Positions 1-10,025 of a stretch of DNA of 64,000 bases are shown in pieces. The stretch comes from Morella rubra (Eukaryota; Streptophyta; Magnoliopsida; Fagales; Myricaceae): contig CM025851.1 of the NCBI GenBank assembly GCA_003952965.2, positions 8,039,647-8,103,646 on the forward strand, written 5' to 3'. The notes under the pieces were generated by a model, which was not told the DNA's origin, searched no databases, and was given only the letters and a program-made list of their open reading frames with translations. How positions within the stretch are numbered: position 1 is the first letter of the stretch; each line of letters opens with the position of its first letter. A program made the translations under genes and the position numbers.

Positions 1-950
1 TCCAGTATTTATGTGTATTTACTTTCATTACATGTATCATTTAGGTCATGAGTCTGTCAAAAAATTTGATAGAATTAGAATTGATTAGTTTATTGATAGT
101 AGCTCTGAGCAACTCATTCTCGATTTCGAGACAAATTATTAATTTTTCACAGTTTGAGAATTCCGCGAGATAAACTAATTATAAAAGTAAAAGATCTTTA
201 GAATTTAAAATAGAAATTTGCTGGCGACAACCAAATTTACAGCGAGGGAGGAAGAGTCAGTTCACTTGTCACCGACGGTCCGACGCAGCAGTTGCAATGG
301 ACTACCTGCTTCCTTTCTGCTTGCCGTCTATCAAGGACCTTCACGCAACTATCTCTGACTTTGCCTTTTTTTTCTTCGTCCTTTAAATCTTTCAATTCTG
401 AACAGTTTGACTTCGATTTTTTATTTTTTCTATGTCTTCCCTTAAACAGCGGTGCTGACTGCTGATGGCATTGAACGCTAACATTATCTGCAAAACATAT
501 TTAAGACTGTCAACTTATAAGGAGACGATGGCAGTCCTAGGTCCCAGTGGTCCAAAGCTCTCTTTTTTTTTTTTTTCCCCTTCCAATAACATAAATAAAG
601 GAATTTATGTGGCCAAAATTTGTTAGGATTTGAATTTCGCTAATATACATAAATTCTTTTCGATGGTTACAATTTTCTACCCAACATTAATGCGACATTT
701 GAGGGTTCAAGAAATATTCATCAGCTATTATAAAATGAAAAATGTCGTGCTCAGAAGAAAAAAGAATAAATAGTCTAAACAAATGGATAAGACCGCTGGG
801 ATTCAGCAAAAGAAAAAAAAAACGGAAGACTGCTGGGAATTACAGGTTTGAAAAGTTAAAGACATATTTGTAGTGTCGTTTACGTGATCTGAATGCAGGA
901 TCTAAAGGAAAGAGACATTCCGAGCTTCCTTAGATACCTCTGGAATATTA
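1..950. other. Upstream intergenic DNA
   Basis: AT-rich sequence with a poly-T run near 563-576. No convincing coding region was seen on either strand. It presumably includes the promoter and 5' UTR of the polygalacturonase gene that follows, but no clear TATA box could be fixed. Confidence 0.5.
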
Positions 951-1022
951 ATGTCGAAAACAGCACCGTTAAATCTCCGCTTTCTTGGAAGTCGCTCTTC
1001 TTTTTCAAGTGTCGGACAGAAC

Positions 1023-4000
1023 ATGAACAAGCTGAGATATTCTTCCTCTTCAACATGTCTCGTAGTTCTCATTCATATCACCGTATTTCTGGTCCCAAAT
1101 CTCTCTTACGCTGAAGGCTTTGACTCCCTCTTAGAGCTCAGGCCACAATCAGGGTCGACCAGGATCAGACCCAGATCCAAACGAGTCCTTTTTCTCGGTG
1201 AGTTTGGTGCACAAGGAGATGGTCTTCGTGATGATACTAAGGTAGAAAATCCACCCACGTCTGTTACTTTTCAGCTTCATAATTATGTTTTTTGTCGTCT
1301 TGCTTACTCAAATTGAATGCAATAATGCATTATTGTTTTGAACTCAACGAATGATTTTAGAACAAGCGAATTTGGAAGATAGCAGTTTCTTTTAAACCAT
1401 TGTTTGCCGGGGAATTTATAGAGCAAATTTGATTGGAGCTTATGCGAGCTGTTGCTTGGATATTGGATATCGTGGGGACAAATACAGTGTTTTCGTAATA
1501 GTTAATTGCGATGTCAGAAGAGGTTAAAAAATTACCCACTTAATGTTTTCGGAAATCTGGACTCTTTGTGAAGTATAATATCATATATAGGAACGTTATT
1601 CCAGTTTCCTGCGATGGTGGTTAGTGGGGGCACGAAGACAGATCAGACTAGTCCATCGGCCTACTGACGTCATTTATCTAGAGGCCGTTGTTGGCACTTG
1701 GCTGCTAAGAGAACCAGGGAAAGAACGGAGTTTGGAATGTCAAATGATTAGGGTTTGCTCTTATTGGCAATGAAATCAAGTACTACTTCATCGGTAAAGA
1801 GATGGATGAACGCACTTTTCATCTTTTAAGAACATTCCGTAATTCTGCAGCCTAGTTTGGTGAAACTGAAGGGTTCTAAATTCAAGTCTCTGGATGACTA
1901 AGACAACTAGAGCATACCAAAAGTCCAATGTTCAGCTAATTTCTCCTAAAAGAAAAACCCTCTTTGTTGTTAATGGAAACTGAGAATTATTTGGAGCAGC
2001 ATTGTATGAAAATATGCCTGCCACCATCCTTATCCGCTTCACATTGCTCCAATCCTGTTCTCAAGTATAATATTCAATGCTTTCAGGCCTTCAGAGACAC
2101 TTGGGAACTAGCTTGTTCTTTCTCTGGTCGTACAAGAATTGTTCTTCCGGCTGGAAACACTTTTTTGATTCATCCTATTGATATTGCTGGGCCGTGCCAA
2201 TCAAAGATCACTTTACAGGTGCATTCCAAAACTTATTCAGATCTCTATTAATAACCAAAGCAGACCAAAATAATGCTTATTTCTCTTACTTTACAAGATT
2301 CTTTTCTTTTCTGGATGCTTTGTATGAAAACTTTATTGTTTTTCCTTTATTGAGTCCTGCTGTGAATAGATCTGTGGTACAGTTGTTGCACCTGAAGATC
2401 CTGGTGCCTGGCATGGTCTGAATCCTCATAAATGGCTCTATTTCCACGGGGTGAACCACCTTACCATAGAAGGGGGAGGTGCAATCAATGGGATGGGACA
2501 GGAATGGTGGGCTCGGTCTTGCAAGACCAACTCAACAAATGTATTTCTGTTTTCCTCAAACTTAATTCGCTTAAACATTATTTTGCTTGCGCTAATTCTT
2601 TCTTCAAATTGTCTTTGCAGCCTTGTAAACATGCTCCTACGGTTAGTGCTGCTTTGTTTCTGGAGAAACTCTCTTGTTAGTTCCATTTATTAGATTTTCT
2701 CAGATTCTCATGCTTGTTATTGAGGGAAGAATAGTAATTCACCGGCTTATTTTTTTTCCTGATTTGGTATTGACTATTTCCCTACAGGCCATTACTTTTC
2801 ATAGGTGCAAGTATTTGAATGTCAAGAACTTCTTGGTGGTTAATAGTCAACAAATGCATATGGCATTCACGAAGTGTCGTCGGGTTGCTGCATCCAATCT
2901 CAAAGTAGTAGCGCCTGCTCATAGCCCTAATACTGATGGAATTCACATAAGTGCATCAAAAGGTGTTGTGGTCAAGGATAGCATAATCAGAACAGGTTGG
3001 TTATCTGTAAAAACAGTTCCAACCAAGCTTAATCTAAATTGTGAATAAATTTTTTTTCGTGTAATAAAATAATGCTTGGCTCTGTTTCTTGTTAAGCATT
3101 TGAAGCTTCTGAAGCAATTCCTTTGATTCGTAGAGTGAAGGTTAGGTTGCCTTTGTCTTAGGTTCCATTTTTATCACTTCTCTGCAACAATTATTTATTT
3201 GAACAATAGATGGATGAACTCTAGTTTGATAACAAGTTGCGGTTTGAAACTTACTAGTTTCATAGATTTGGAGGAATGAACTTTAGACTACACAGCTTAT
3301 GAGTATACCTAGACGATTTCCATGCTTATATGCTTGTTGCTTCCTAAAGTTTACAGTACTTCTTTTCTATCCACTTATGCTGTACGGTCGATCATATAGT
3401 GACATCTTACACTTGCTTTAGGGGATGACTGCATCTCTATTGTCAGCAACTCTTCGCATATCAGGATCAGCAACATTATCTGTGGCCCAGGTCATGGCAT
3501 AAGGTAAACCAAATTCTCGCTCTCAATAAGTTAGAACTACTGAGGTCATGAATACCTTAACTTAATTCTAATCTAAATCCTTTAGTATCGGAAGCTTGGG
3601 AAAATCAAATTCCTGGTCACAGGTGCAACATGTTATGGTTGATGGGGCTTTCCTCTCCAACACCAAGAATGGATTGAGGATCAAAACATGGCAGGTAATT
3701 CTCTCTCTCTCTCTCTCAGAAATACAAATACATTACTTGATGGTTGGCTGAATCATTGTTTCTTATATCTTCGCCAGGGAGGTAGTGGTTTTGCCAGTGA
3801 GATTTCATTCCAGAATGTGGTGATGGAAAATGTATCAAATCCAATAATTATAGACCAATATTATTGTGATTCACGGGTGCCATGTGCAAATCAGGTATGA
3901 AGTTCTTAGACCTTTAAATCTTTAGTATTACCATGAGCAATTATCCCAGTTTGTGAACAGCCCTATTCATACTAGTACACATGATTAGATATTAACATTT

Positions 4001-4302
4001 ATTATCCTCTATGAATCCAGACATTGGCTGTTAAGGTGGAGAATGTATCCTTCATGCGCATTAGAGGAACGTCAGCTACAGAGGAAGCAATAAAATTTGA
4101 GTGCAGTGATCACTCCCCATGCGAAGGGTTATACTTGGAAGACATTCAGCTCGTATCATACTCTGGCGGAATTACAAGATCTTTGTGCTGGGAAGCGTAT
4201 GGCTTCAGTTCGGGCTTTGTAGACCCACCTGCTTGCTTTTCATGCAGTGAGAGCTGCATTAAACAGAAAGTCCTACTTGATCCTGCCCTTCATCCTTTCT
4301 AA
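1023..4302 (+). CDS. Polygalacturonase (GH28), secreted, nine exons
   Basis: Endo- or exo-acting pectin hydrolase of glycoside hydrolase family 28, which cleaves alpha-1,4-galacturonan in the cell wall. Inferred exons: 1023-1241, 2087-2218, 2370-2540, 2621-2641, 2788-2995, 3422-3503, 3586-3694, 3778-3894, 4021-4302; all join in frame to give 446 residues, normal for the family. The N-terminus is a good signal peptide ending near SYA (residue 30). All four GH28 motifs are present: NTDG (229-232), GDDC (251-254), GHG (274-276) and RIKTW (309-313), so the catalytic Asp triad and the His and Lys are kept. An in-frame ATG at 951 would add 24 residues before the signal peptide; 1023 is preferred. 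Exon 4 is only 21 nt. It resembles Arabidopsis At1g80170 (recalled, not searched). Confidence 0.9.
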
Positions 4303-5146
4303 AGAGAGCACTTTCAGTTCTTTGAATGTGTATGGAAGCATAGCAGAGAGATCAACTCAAACCCAGATATACTGCCTAATTTAGGGAGGTGCCTAAGGCC
4401 TGTCTTTCTGTAGCTCACTCACCAAGAAACGGGCAGTGGCAAACCGTCTAAAAGGGTCTTTGGAGTCCAAAGACAGCTAGCTGTACATGATATTTTATAT
4501 TGTATATATTTATTTAATGATTTATTGTTCCCATAATATGCAATAAGCCATTTACTGTTTTCTATACAACGATCCGGTCTTTGTATTCCCTCAAGGACTC
4601 TTGCAGCTAGAGTCAACTTAATAAAGTATAATTCATTGAAATTCATGGATGCTGTGCGTTTTCACTTTCTTGTTGCTATTCTACATAGCTGTAAAATGGG
4701 AGGAACATTTCATGGCGGTTGGATTACAAAAGGTGCCTAGGGCTGGCTGGAGATTTCTAGCTATAGAGCTTTTTTCAAGCTAAAACACTTGCACTTTAGT
4801 GATAACGATGACCCGAAATCAAAAGCTTCAATTTGAATGACAAAAAACAAATATAGGACAATGTATGATCCACGTTGGTCAGCAGTAAGACTGTCGTAAT
4901 GACTTTGATACGATTAAGGAACACTTACAAAGCACTTGCAAAACATGTACCGAATTATGTAGCTTGTTGCCTGAAACATAAACCTCGACAACTTAAAAAG
5001 AATACAGCTGTTTCCAATCCAAGGCAAAGAACCTTGATTGGAAAGCAGAATCAATTGCAAAATAGCAGTACTGGAATCAATTCCATCAAGCCTCAGAAAG
5101 CTGCATATCAGAGTCTCTAGCGTCTGACTAACTCCACAAGCATGCG
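4303..5146. other. Convergent 3' flanks
   Basis: DNA between the ends of two convergent genes (polygalacturonase + and peptide deformylase -). It should contain both 3' UTRs; an AATAAA-like run (aataaagtat) lies near 4619. The short open frames here have no family features. Confidence 0.5.
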
Positions 5147-8078
5147 CTAGCGAACACCAAGCTTGGGGCATCCATCAGCAAGCGGTAAGTCCAAGTTTTC
5201 TACAGTTCTGAATGTTTTGGAAATCATCTTATCAACGTAAAGAGTTCCATCCAAATGATCACACTCGTGTTGTAAAATACGGGCCTGCCAGCCCGAAGCA
5301 TCTATTTTGATGGGTTGGCCGTACCGATCCAAACCTGTAACCTCAACATCTAGGTACCGCTCCACAGCTGCTCTGAATCCATCAACACTGCATAAGATAA
5401 GAATAAAACTAGATTTACCCACTATAAGTGACGGATTCTCAGCAACATCATGATTGACAAATGTAAGTTTGAAATTATCAGGCATACACCTTTAAGTGCC
5501 AACCAATTCTTCTTATTCACCAACTAAAAATTCAACTCCCACAAATCAGGTTTTACAAGTTTTAACATAATTTAGACTGCCAAGATATTAGAAATTGATT
5601 GACTTTAATATCAAAGTGCAAATAATGATAGACTACCACATGAAGTACACATAATTAGTAACACTTGCTACGACATCAAGTACACCGATAACCACTAACA
5701 CTTGACATAGCCTTAAAAAGAAAGTATCACTCTGTTTTGCTACCAGATGGAATGTAGAAGCAAAAATTTCTCCTATCACTAGCAAAAGCTCCTATCACTA
5801 ATATATCATGCACATCAAAGACAAAATATCAAATGTTCACAAAGGAACTCAAAAGTCAAAAGTCTGGATGAGAAAAGAATAAAAAATCAAATCAAATAAA
5901 AAAGACACCTTCCACATTACTGCTATCTGTCTGTATTTTACCTCAGGCACCCTTCGAAAAATAGTGCAGTTCGGTTGCTCTTCTTTTTAAGCTTTGGATT
6001 CAAAATAACCTGCCTCAAAAAAACTAACAAATTGTAATTGTCGAGTGAAAGTTGGGACATGCTACAAACTGAATGTTACCCTTCCCCATAGTATCGGCAT
6101 ACCAGAAGATCGAAAGGTTTTCTATCTTGCGCTTTAGTCTCTTCCTTGGGTGCATAACTAATATATTCTTTTGTATCTTCTAGAACTATTATCTGCAGAA
6201 GTAAAATCACAAGATAGTCAATAAGATGGTTCCCACCCTCTTATACTTCTACTTGTGATCGAGCAGCAAGTGAAGAAGATTGGGCTATAATTCCAAGATC
6301 TATTCCTTTCCCTCCCTTCACGTCTTACATTGTTATTTGACACGAGAAAGAATTCGTTTCTATGCTGCGAATTCCAGTGGGAAAGGGGGGAAAACACAAG
6401 AAGGTAAATAAAGCTCTCTCTGGAATATGAAAATCTAATACAAAACAGAAAGATTTGTTCACCAACTTAGTGTTGTGTTAGCCATTAGCAATACATACAC
6501 TTTAATTACGCAAAGCAATACGAAAATATAGCTTCGTATCAGAAAAATACACAGAAATCGGAGCCCCACGGGCCACATTCTTTCCCATAGTTACTGGTAA
6601 CATATTTCGCACTTAAAAACAAAGACTGAGAAAAACTAAAATGTCCACACAACTGAACCTCATACCAACAGAACCGCAGCACTTATGGACCCATACTTTC
6701 CCAAACTACAAAATTTTCCTATCTTTTCCAAACTTCGCAACCAAACACAGAAAATAAGAAATCTAGAAGGGAAACAGAAGCCAAAAAAGGTGAAACTGAT
6801 CCATTAAAGAGAAAACTATGCTCCAAAACTGACCCTTAGAGGGATTCCATCTGAGGAGCAGCGAGGCCAACCCCAGGAGCCTTTCTCATAACCTTAATCA
6901 TGTCGTCAATGATCTTCTGGATCCGCTCAGACCCAATTTCTTCAACTTCGACTTCCCGCGCCTGTTCGTGAAGAACCGGGTCACCTGCCTTCACGATATC
7001 GGGTAAGACCATCTTCTTCTTCTCACCGAGACCCGGAAACCATCCTGCCCTGGCAATCAAAGTCGAAGACGAACTGTGGGGTCTCCGGGACGTGAAAGTA
7101 ATATTGAAGTGGGGGTGCGGGTTGAGAGATACCGGTATCAAAATGAGCGTTCGAACTTGCCGAAATGTCGGTCTATGCGTGACGAGTTTCAGGCATTCAT
7201 CGGCGAGGGATATCGGGCGGAGGCGGAATGAGTATCGTTGGATCCATAGCAAAAGAAAATTTGTTCGAGAAATGGCACGATAGCATCTGCCACTGGGTCA
7301 TGTATAAGATTTGCACACTGCACCCTCACTACCTTCTACTTTTGTGGAGCAGCAAACATTTAAAAATAATACAAGATGACTTTCCCTCCCACACTTACAT
7401 ATGGACGAACTTTCGTTTCTCTAGGAATTCCATCAAACACAATTAATAAATCTAATACATCTTACAAAATGATCCTCTTCTCTATAGAGGGTGATCCGTC
7501 ATACCAACAGAACCGCAGCACTTATGGACCCATACTTTCTACCCTATCTTTTCCAAACTTCGCAACCAAACACAGAAAATAAGAAATCTAGAAGGGAAAC
7601 AGAAGCCAAAAAAGGTGAAACTGATCCATTAAAGAGAAAACTATGCTCCAAAACTGACCCTTAGAGGGATTCCAATCTGAGGAGCAGCGAGGCCAACCCC
7701 AGGAGCCTTTCTCATAACCTTAATCATGTCGTCAATGATCTTCTGGATCCGCTCAGACCCAATTTCTTCAACTTCGACTTCCCGCGCCTGTTCGTGAAGA
7801 ACCGGGTCACCTGCCTTCACGATATCGGGTAAGACCATCTTCTTCTTCTCACCGAGACCCGGAAACCATCCTGCCCTGGCAATCAAAGTCGAAGACGAAC
7901 TGTGGGGTCTCCGGGACGTGAAAGTAATATTGAAGTGGGGGTGCGGGTTGAGAGATACCGGTATCAAAATGAGCGTTCGAACTTGCCGAAATGTCGGTCT
8001 ATGCGTGACGAGTTTCAGGCATTCATCGGCGAGGGATATCGGGCGGAGGCGGAATGAGTATCGTTGGAGGGCCTCCAT
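5147..8078 (-). CDS. PDF1A: Peptide deformylase 1A, organellar
   Basis: Removes the N-formyl group from initiator Met of organelle-made proteins. Inferred exons on the minus strand: 8078-7659, 6192-6103, 6009-5942, 5387-5147, joining in frame to 272 residues (plant PDF1A is about 270). All three metal-site motifs are present: [10 protein letters not shown] (127-136), EGCLS (189-193) and HECDH (233-237); the Cys and two His bind the metal and Glu234 is catalytic. The first ~80 residues are basic and Ser-rich and look like a mitochondrial/plastid transit peptide. The exon 1 used here is the outer, intact copy, starting at a true ATG. A second, damaged exon 1 lies inside intron 1 at 6834-7247, so a working mRNA must splice over it, unless the extra copy is an assembly error. 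Confidence 0.85.
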
Positions 8079-8644
8079 AGCCGTTTGTTTTGGTTTTCTT
8101 CGGAAAAGAAAATTTGTTCGAGAGGGTTTAAGGCCCCAGTGGCAATATAATTACGATAGCACCACTCTGCCACTGGGTCTGGGTGTGTCTATGTATGGGT
8201 TAAGGTTGGGCTCGGTCTTTTGATTTGTTCTGGGCCTGGGCCTAGAATGGGTGTGAGACACTGCATTGGGACATTTCTGTGTTTAATTTTTGGCTCATGG
8301 GATTACGATTTTACCTTCTTCAAATGGATACTGCCAAAAGAATTTGAGAACAAAATTGTTATTTTACACATTAAAAAAATATTTTTCGTCTGAATTAACA
8401 AAAAAATTTAAAAGAGGTTGCAAAAGTGTCCAAATTTAATAGTTGATAGATGTAATATCATAAAATAATAAATTTAGATACAAAGTGTGAAGAATCTCAT
8501 AATTGAAGAATATAGCATGTATATATCCTATAGAATCTTTCTCAATATCTCTTCTATGGGGTCTATCAATTTCACAATCTTCCAAAAATTTACATCTTAA
8601 CAAAATTTATTAATCTTATCTTGTCTAGGTAGAGGGTGATCCGT
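6661..8644. repeat. Tandem duplication covering PDF1A exon 1 and promoter
   Basis: Two direct copies: 6661-7499 and 7500-8644. The first begins cataccaacagaaccgcag and that same string restarts at 7500, directly after gagggtgatccgt, the string that also closes the second copy at about 8644. The outer arms match almost base for base. The inner arms (right end of copy 1, left end of copy 2) are shortened by many small deletions; for example 7220-7310 can be obtained from 8050-8190 by deletions alone. Confidence 0.75.
6834..7247 (-). pseudogene. Broken duplicate of PDF1A exon 1
   Basis: Near-identical copy of the intact exon 1 at 7659-8078. A 5-bp loss just after the ATG takes the start codon out of frame, and a 1-bp loss in the GLAAPQ-IG codons (plus-strand ttccatctg instead of ttccaatctg, near 6845) breaks the frame before the donor site, replacing the metal-site end of the exon by a short wrong tail and stop. 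The copy sits between intact exon 1 and exon 2. If included in mRNA it would destroy the protein. Confidence 0.85.
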
Positions 8645-9670
8645 GAAAGAAGCTATTTCTACCTATTTCTTCTCCCTGTTATTGCGTGTTATTCTTAATC
8701 CTAGCTTAGATATGGGAAAAGTGTAGGGTAGAGGGTGATCCGTGGAAGAAGCTTAAGATCCATTCTTGTCTTGGAAAACAAACAAAAACGCAACTCTTGG
8801 TACTGATACTTGGCACCCTTGGGCAAGCAAAATGGTTATTGTGAAGCATATGCCTAAATCAAGCTTAACTTAAGTTTAGCTCAGCTTGTTTCAAAATTTC
8901 TGATGGTTTTCGGAATTTTTTTCATTATAGAGTTGACAAAGAGAGATTTTTGATACGTATAATTTTTTTTTTAAAAAAAGTTTGAACTTATGTTCTATCA
9001 ATGCAATTCAAAAAAGATGTAAAAGAGGAATATCATGGTCTACAATTTTTCACTTGAATTGCACCACATATACACTTTGGAGAGAGATAGACACACTAAA
9101 ATTAGATAGTACAAGATTCATAATGCTCAAATCTTGACATGAACAAAATTATATAATACAGTAGAGTTACTATATTATATCTATTTCTTCCTAAAATTTA
9201 CCATAGAATTCCCTTGTAACAGTGATGGGCATGGACTTAATGTTGGATCATTCCATTCATTTTTTGGAGTCTGAATAGTTCTTCCAGGTAATTAGTAAAA
9301 TAAAAACTTGAATGATCAAAAGATTGGTACTATAAAATTTTAAATTTTAGAAAGAATATATCACTAAATCTCAATCCTTAACTACTAAGGCCAACCAAAG
9401 AGAGTTGAGTCATTCCATTCCTTACCACTACAGATAATGGCACTTTTTTTTTTTTTGACAGATATGGCACTTCGATCGTCATTCGGCACCTATTTAGTTC
9501 CTAACCAATGCGTGGGCCATTCCTTACGGCGCACGACTGATCTGGAAGTTCCAAACACATGCGTGAAGATTAATTTATTTTCGAAGTCAGCAAAGATGTC
9601 CGCCAAAAAGAAGTAAACAAATGTCGGCAAAGATGGTCACTTTGGGTACCCCGCATTTGTGATCCTTCTG
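8645..9670. other. Intergenic AT-rich DNA
   Basis: No gene seen. It holds a 26-bp direct repeat with one mismatch (gtagagggtgatccgtg plus ~9 bp) at about 8629 and 8728, a copy of a dispersed repeat at about 9050-9215, and poly-T/poly-A runs. Confidence 0.5.
9050..9215. repeat. Dispersed repeat, copy 1
   Basis: Shares ordered blocks with 17,155-17,310: a gaattrca start, ttggaga-agatagaca, and tctatttctt-ctaaa followed by atagaatt. About 160 bp, diverged. It may be an old non-autonomous transposon; ends and target duplications could not be fixed. Confidence 0.4.
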
Positions 9671-9678
9671 TATATAAG
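9671..9678 (+). promoter_or_regulatory. Candidate TATA box of DUF761 gene
   Basis: The string tatataag lies about 70 bp upstream of the first in-frame ATG (9747). A transcript starting ~30 bp after it would have a short 5' leader and that ATG, which favours the ATG over the GTG at 9678 as the start. Confidence 0.45.
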
Positions 9679-9746
9679 TGGAAGCAAGGGATCTCAAGAA
9701 GCTTGTGCTGGATTTGTTACCTCTAGAGAAAAGAAAAGACGCTACG

Positions 9747-10025
9747 ATGAAGAAAAGCTCCTTGCCGCCAACACTGCCCGATGCCCCCACATCTCTGAAA
9801 CATGGAAGAGAGGTGAGAACCAATGGGTTGAGAGAGATGGCAGATGCGAAGACTCAGACTATGGAGAGAAAAGAGGCCGTACAGCCAAAGAAACAAGAGA
9901 GTAGCCAACCCGAAGACATAAACGAAAGTGCTGAGGCATTCATCAAGAAGTTCCGGCAACAGCTGTTGATCCAGAGGCTGGAGTCCTTAGAGAATTACGA
10001 GCAGATGCTAGAAAGGGGGCTCTGA
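9747..10025 (+). CDS. Small DUF761 (cotton-fibre-type) protein
   Basis: 92 residues from ATG 9747. The C-terminal ~35 residues are the DUF761 signature: acidic start (DINESAEAF), then IKKFRQQLL and the ending YEQMLERGL. The rest is a basic, Ser/Pro-rich, low-complexity region. Function of the family is unknown; members are plant-specific. The frame stays open for 23 codons upstream to a GTG at 9678 (xEARDLKKLVLDLLPL), which looks like a natural family N-terminus whose ATG has become GTG; a TATA box at 9671 argues against that start. Gene lies between PDF1A and the glyoxalase gene, as a similar small gene does near At1g15385 (recalled). Confidence 0.75.
   Translation: MKKSSLPPTLPDAPTSLKHGREVRTNGLREMADAKTQTMERKEAVQPKKQESSQPEDINESAEAFIKKFRQQLLIQRLESLENYEQMLERGL

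Noticed and set aside
951..1022. Upstream in-frame ATG of the polygalacturonase
   Set aside because: Would place 24 residues before a clean signal peptide; the ATG at 1023 gives a standard secreted start.
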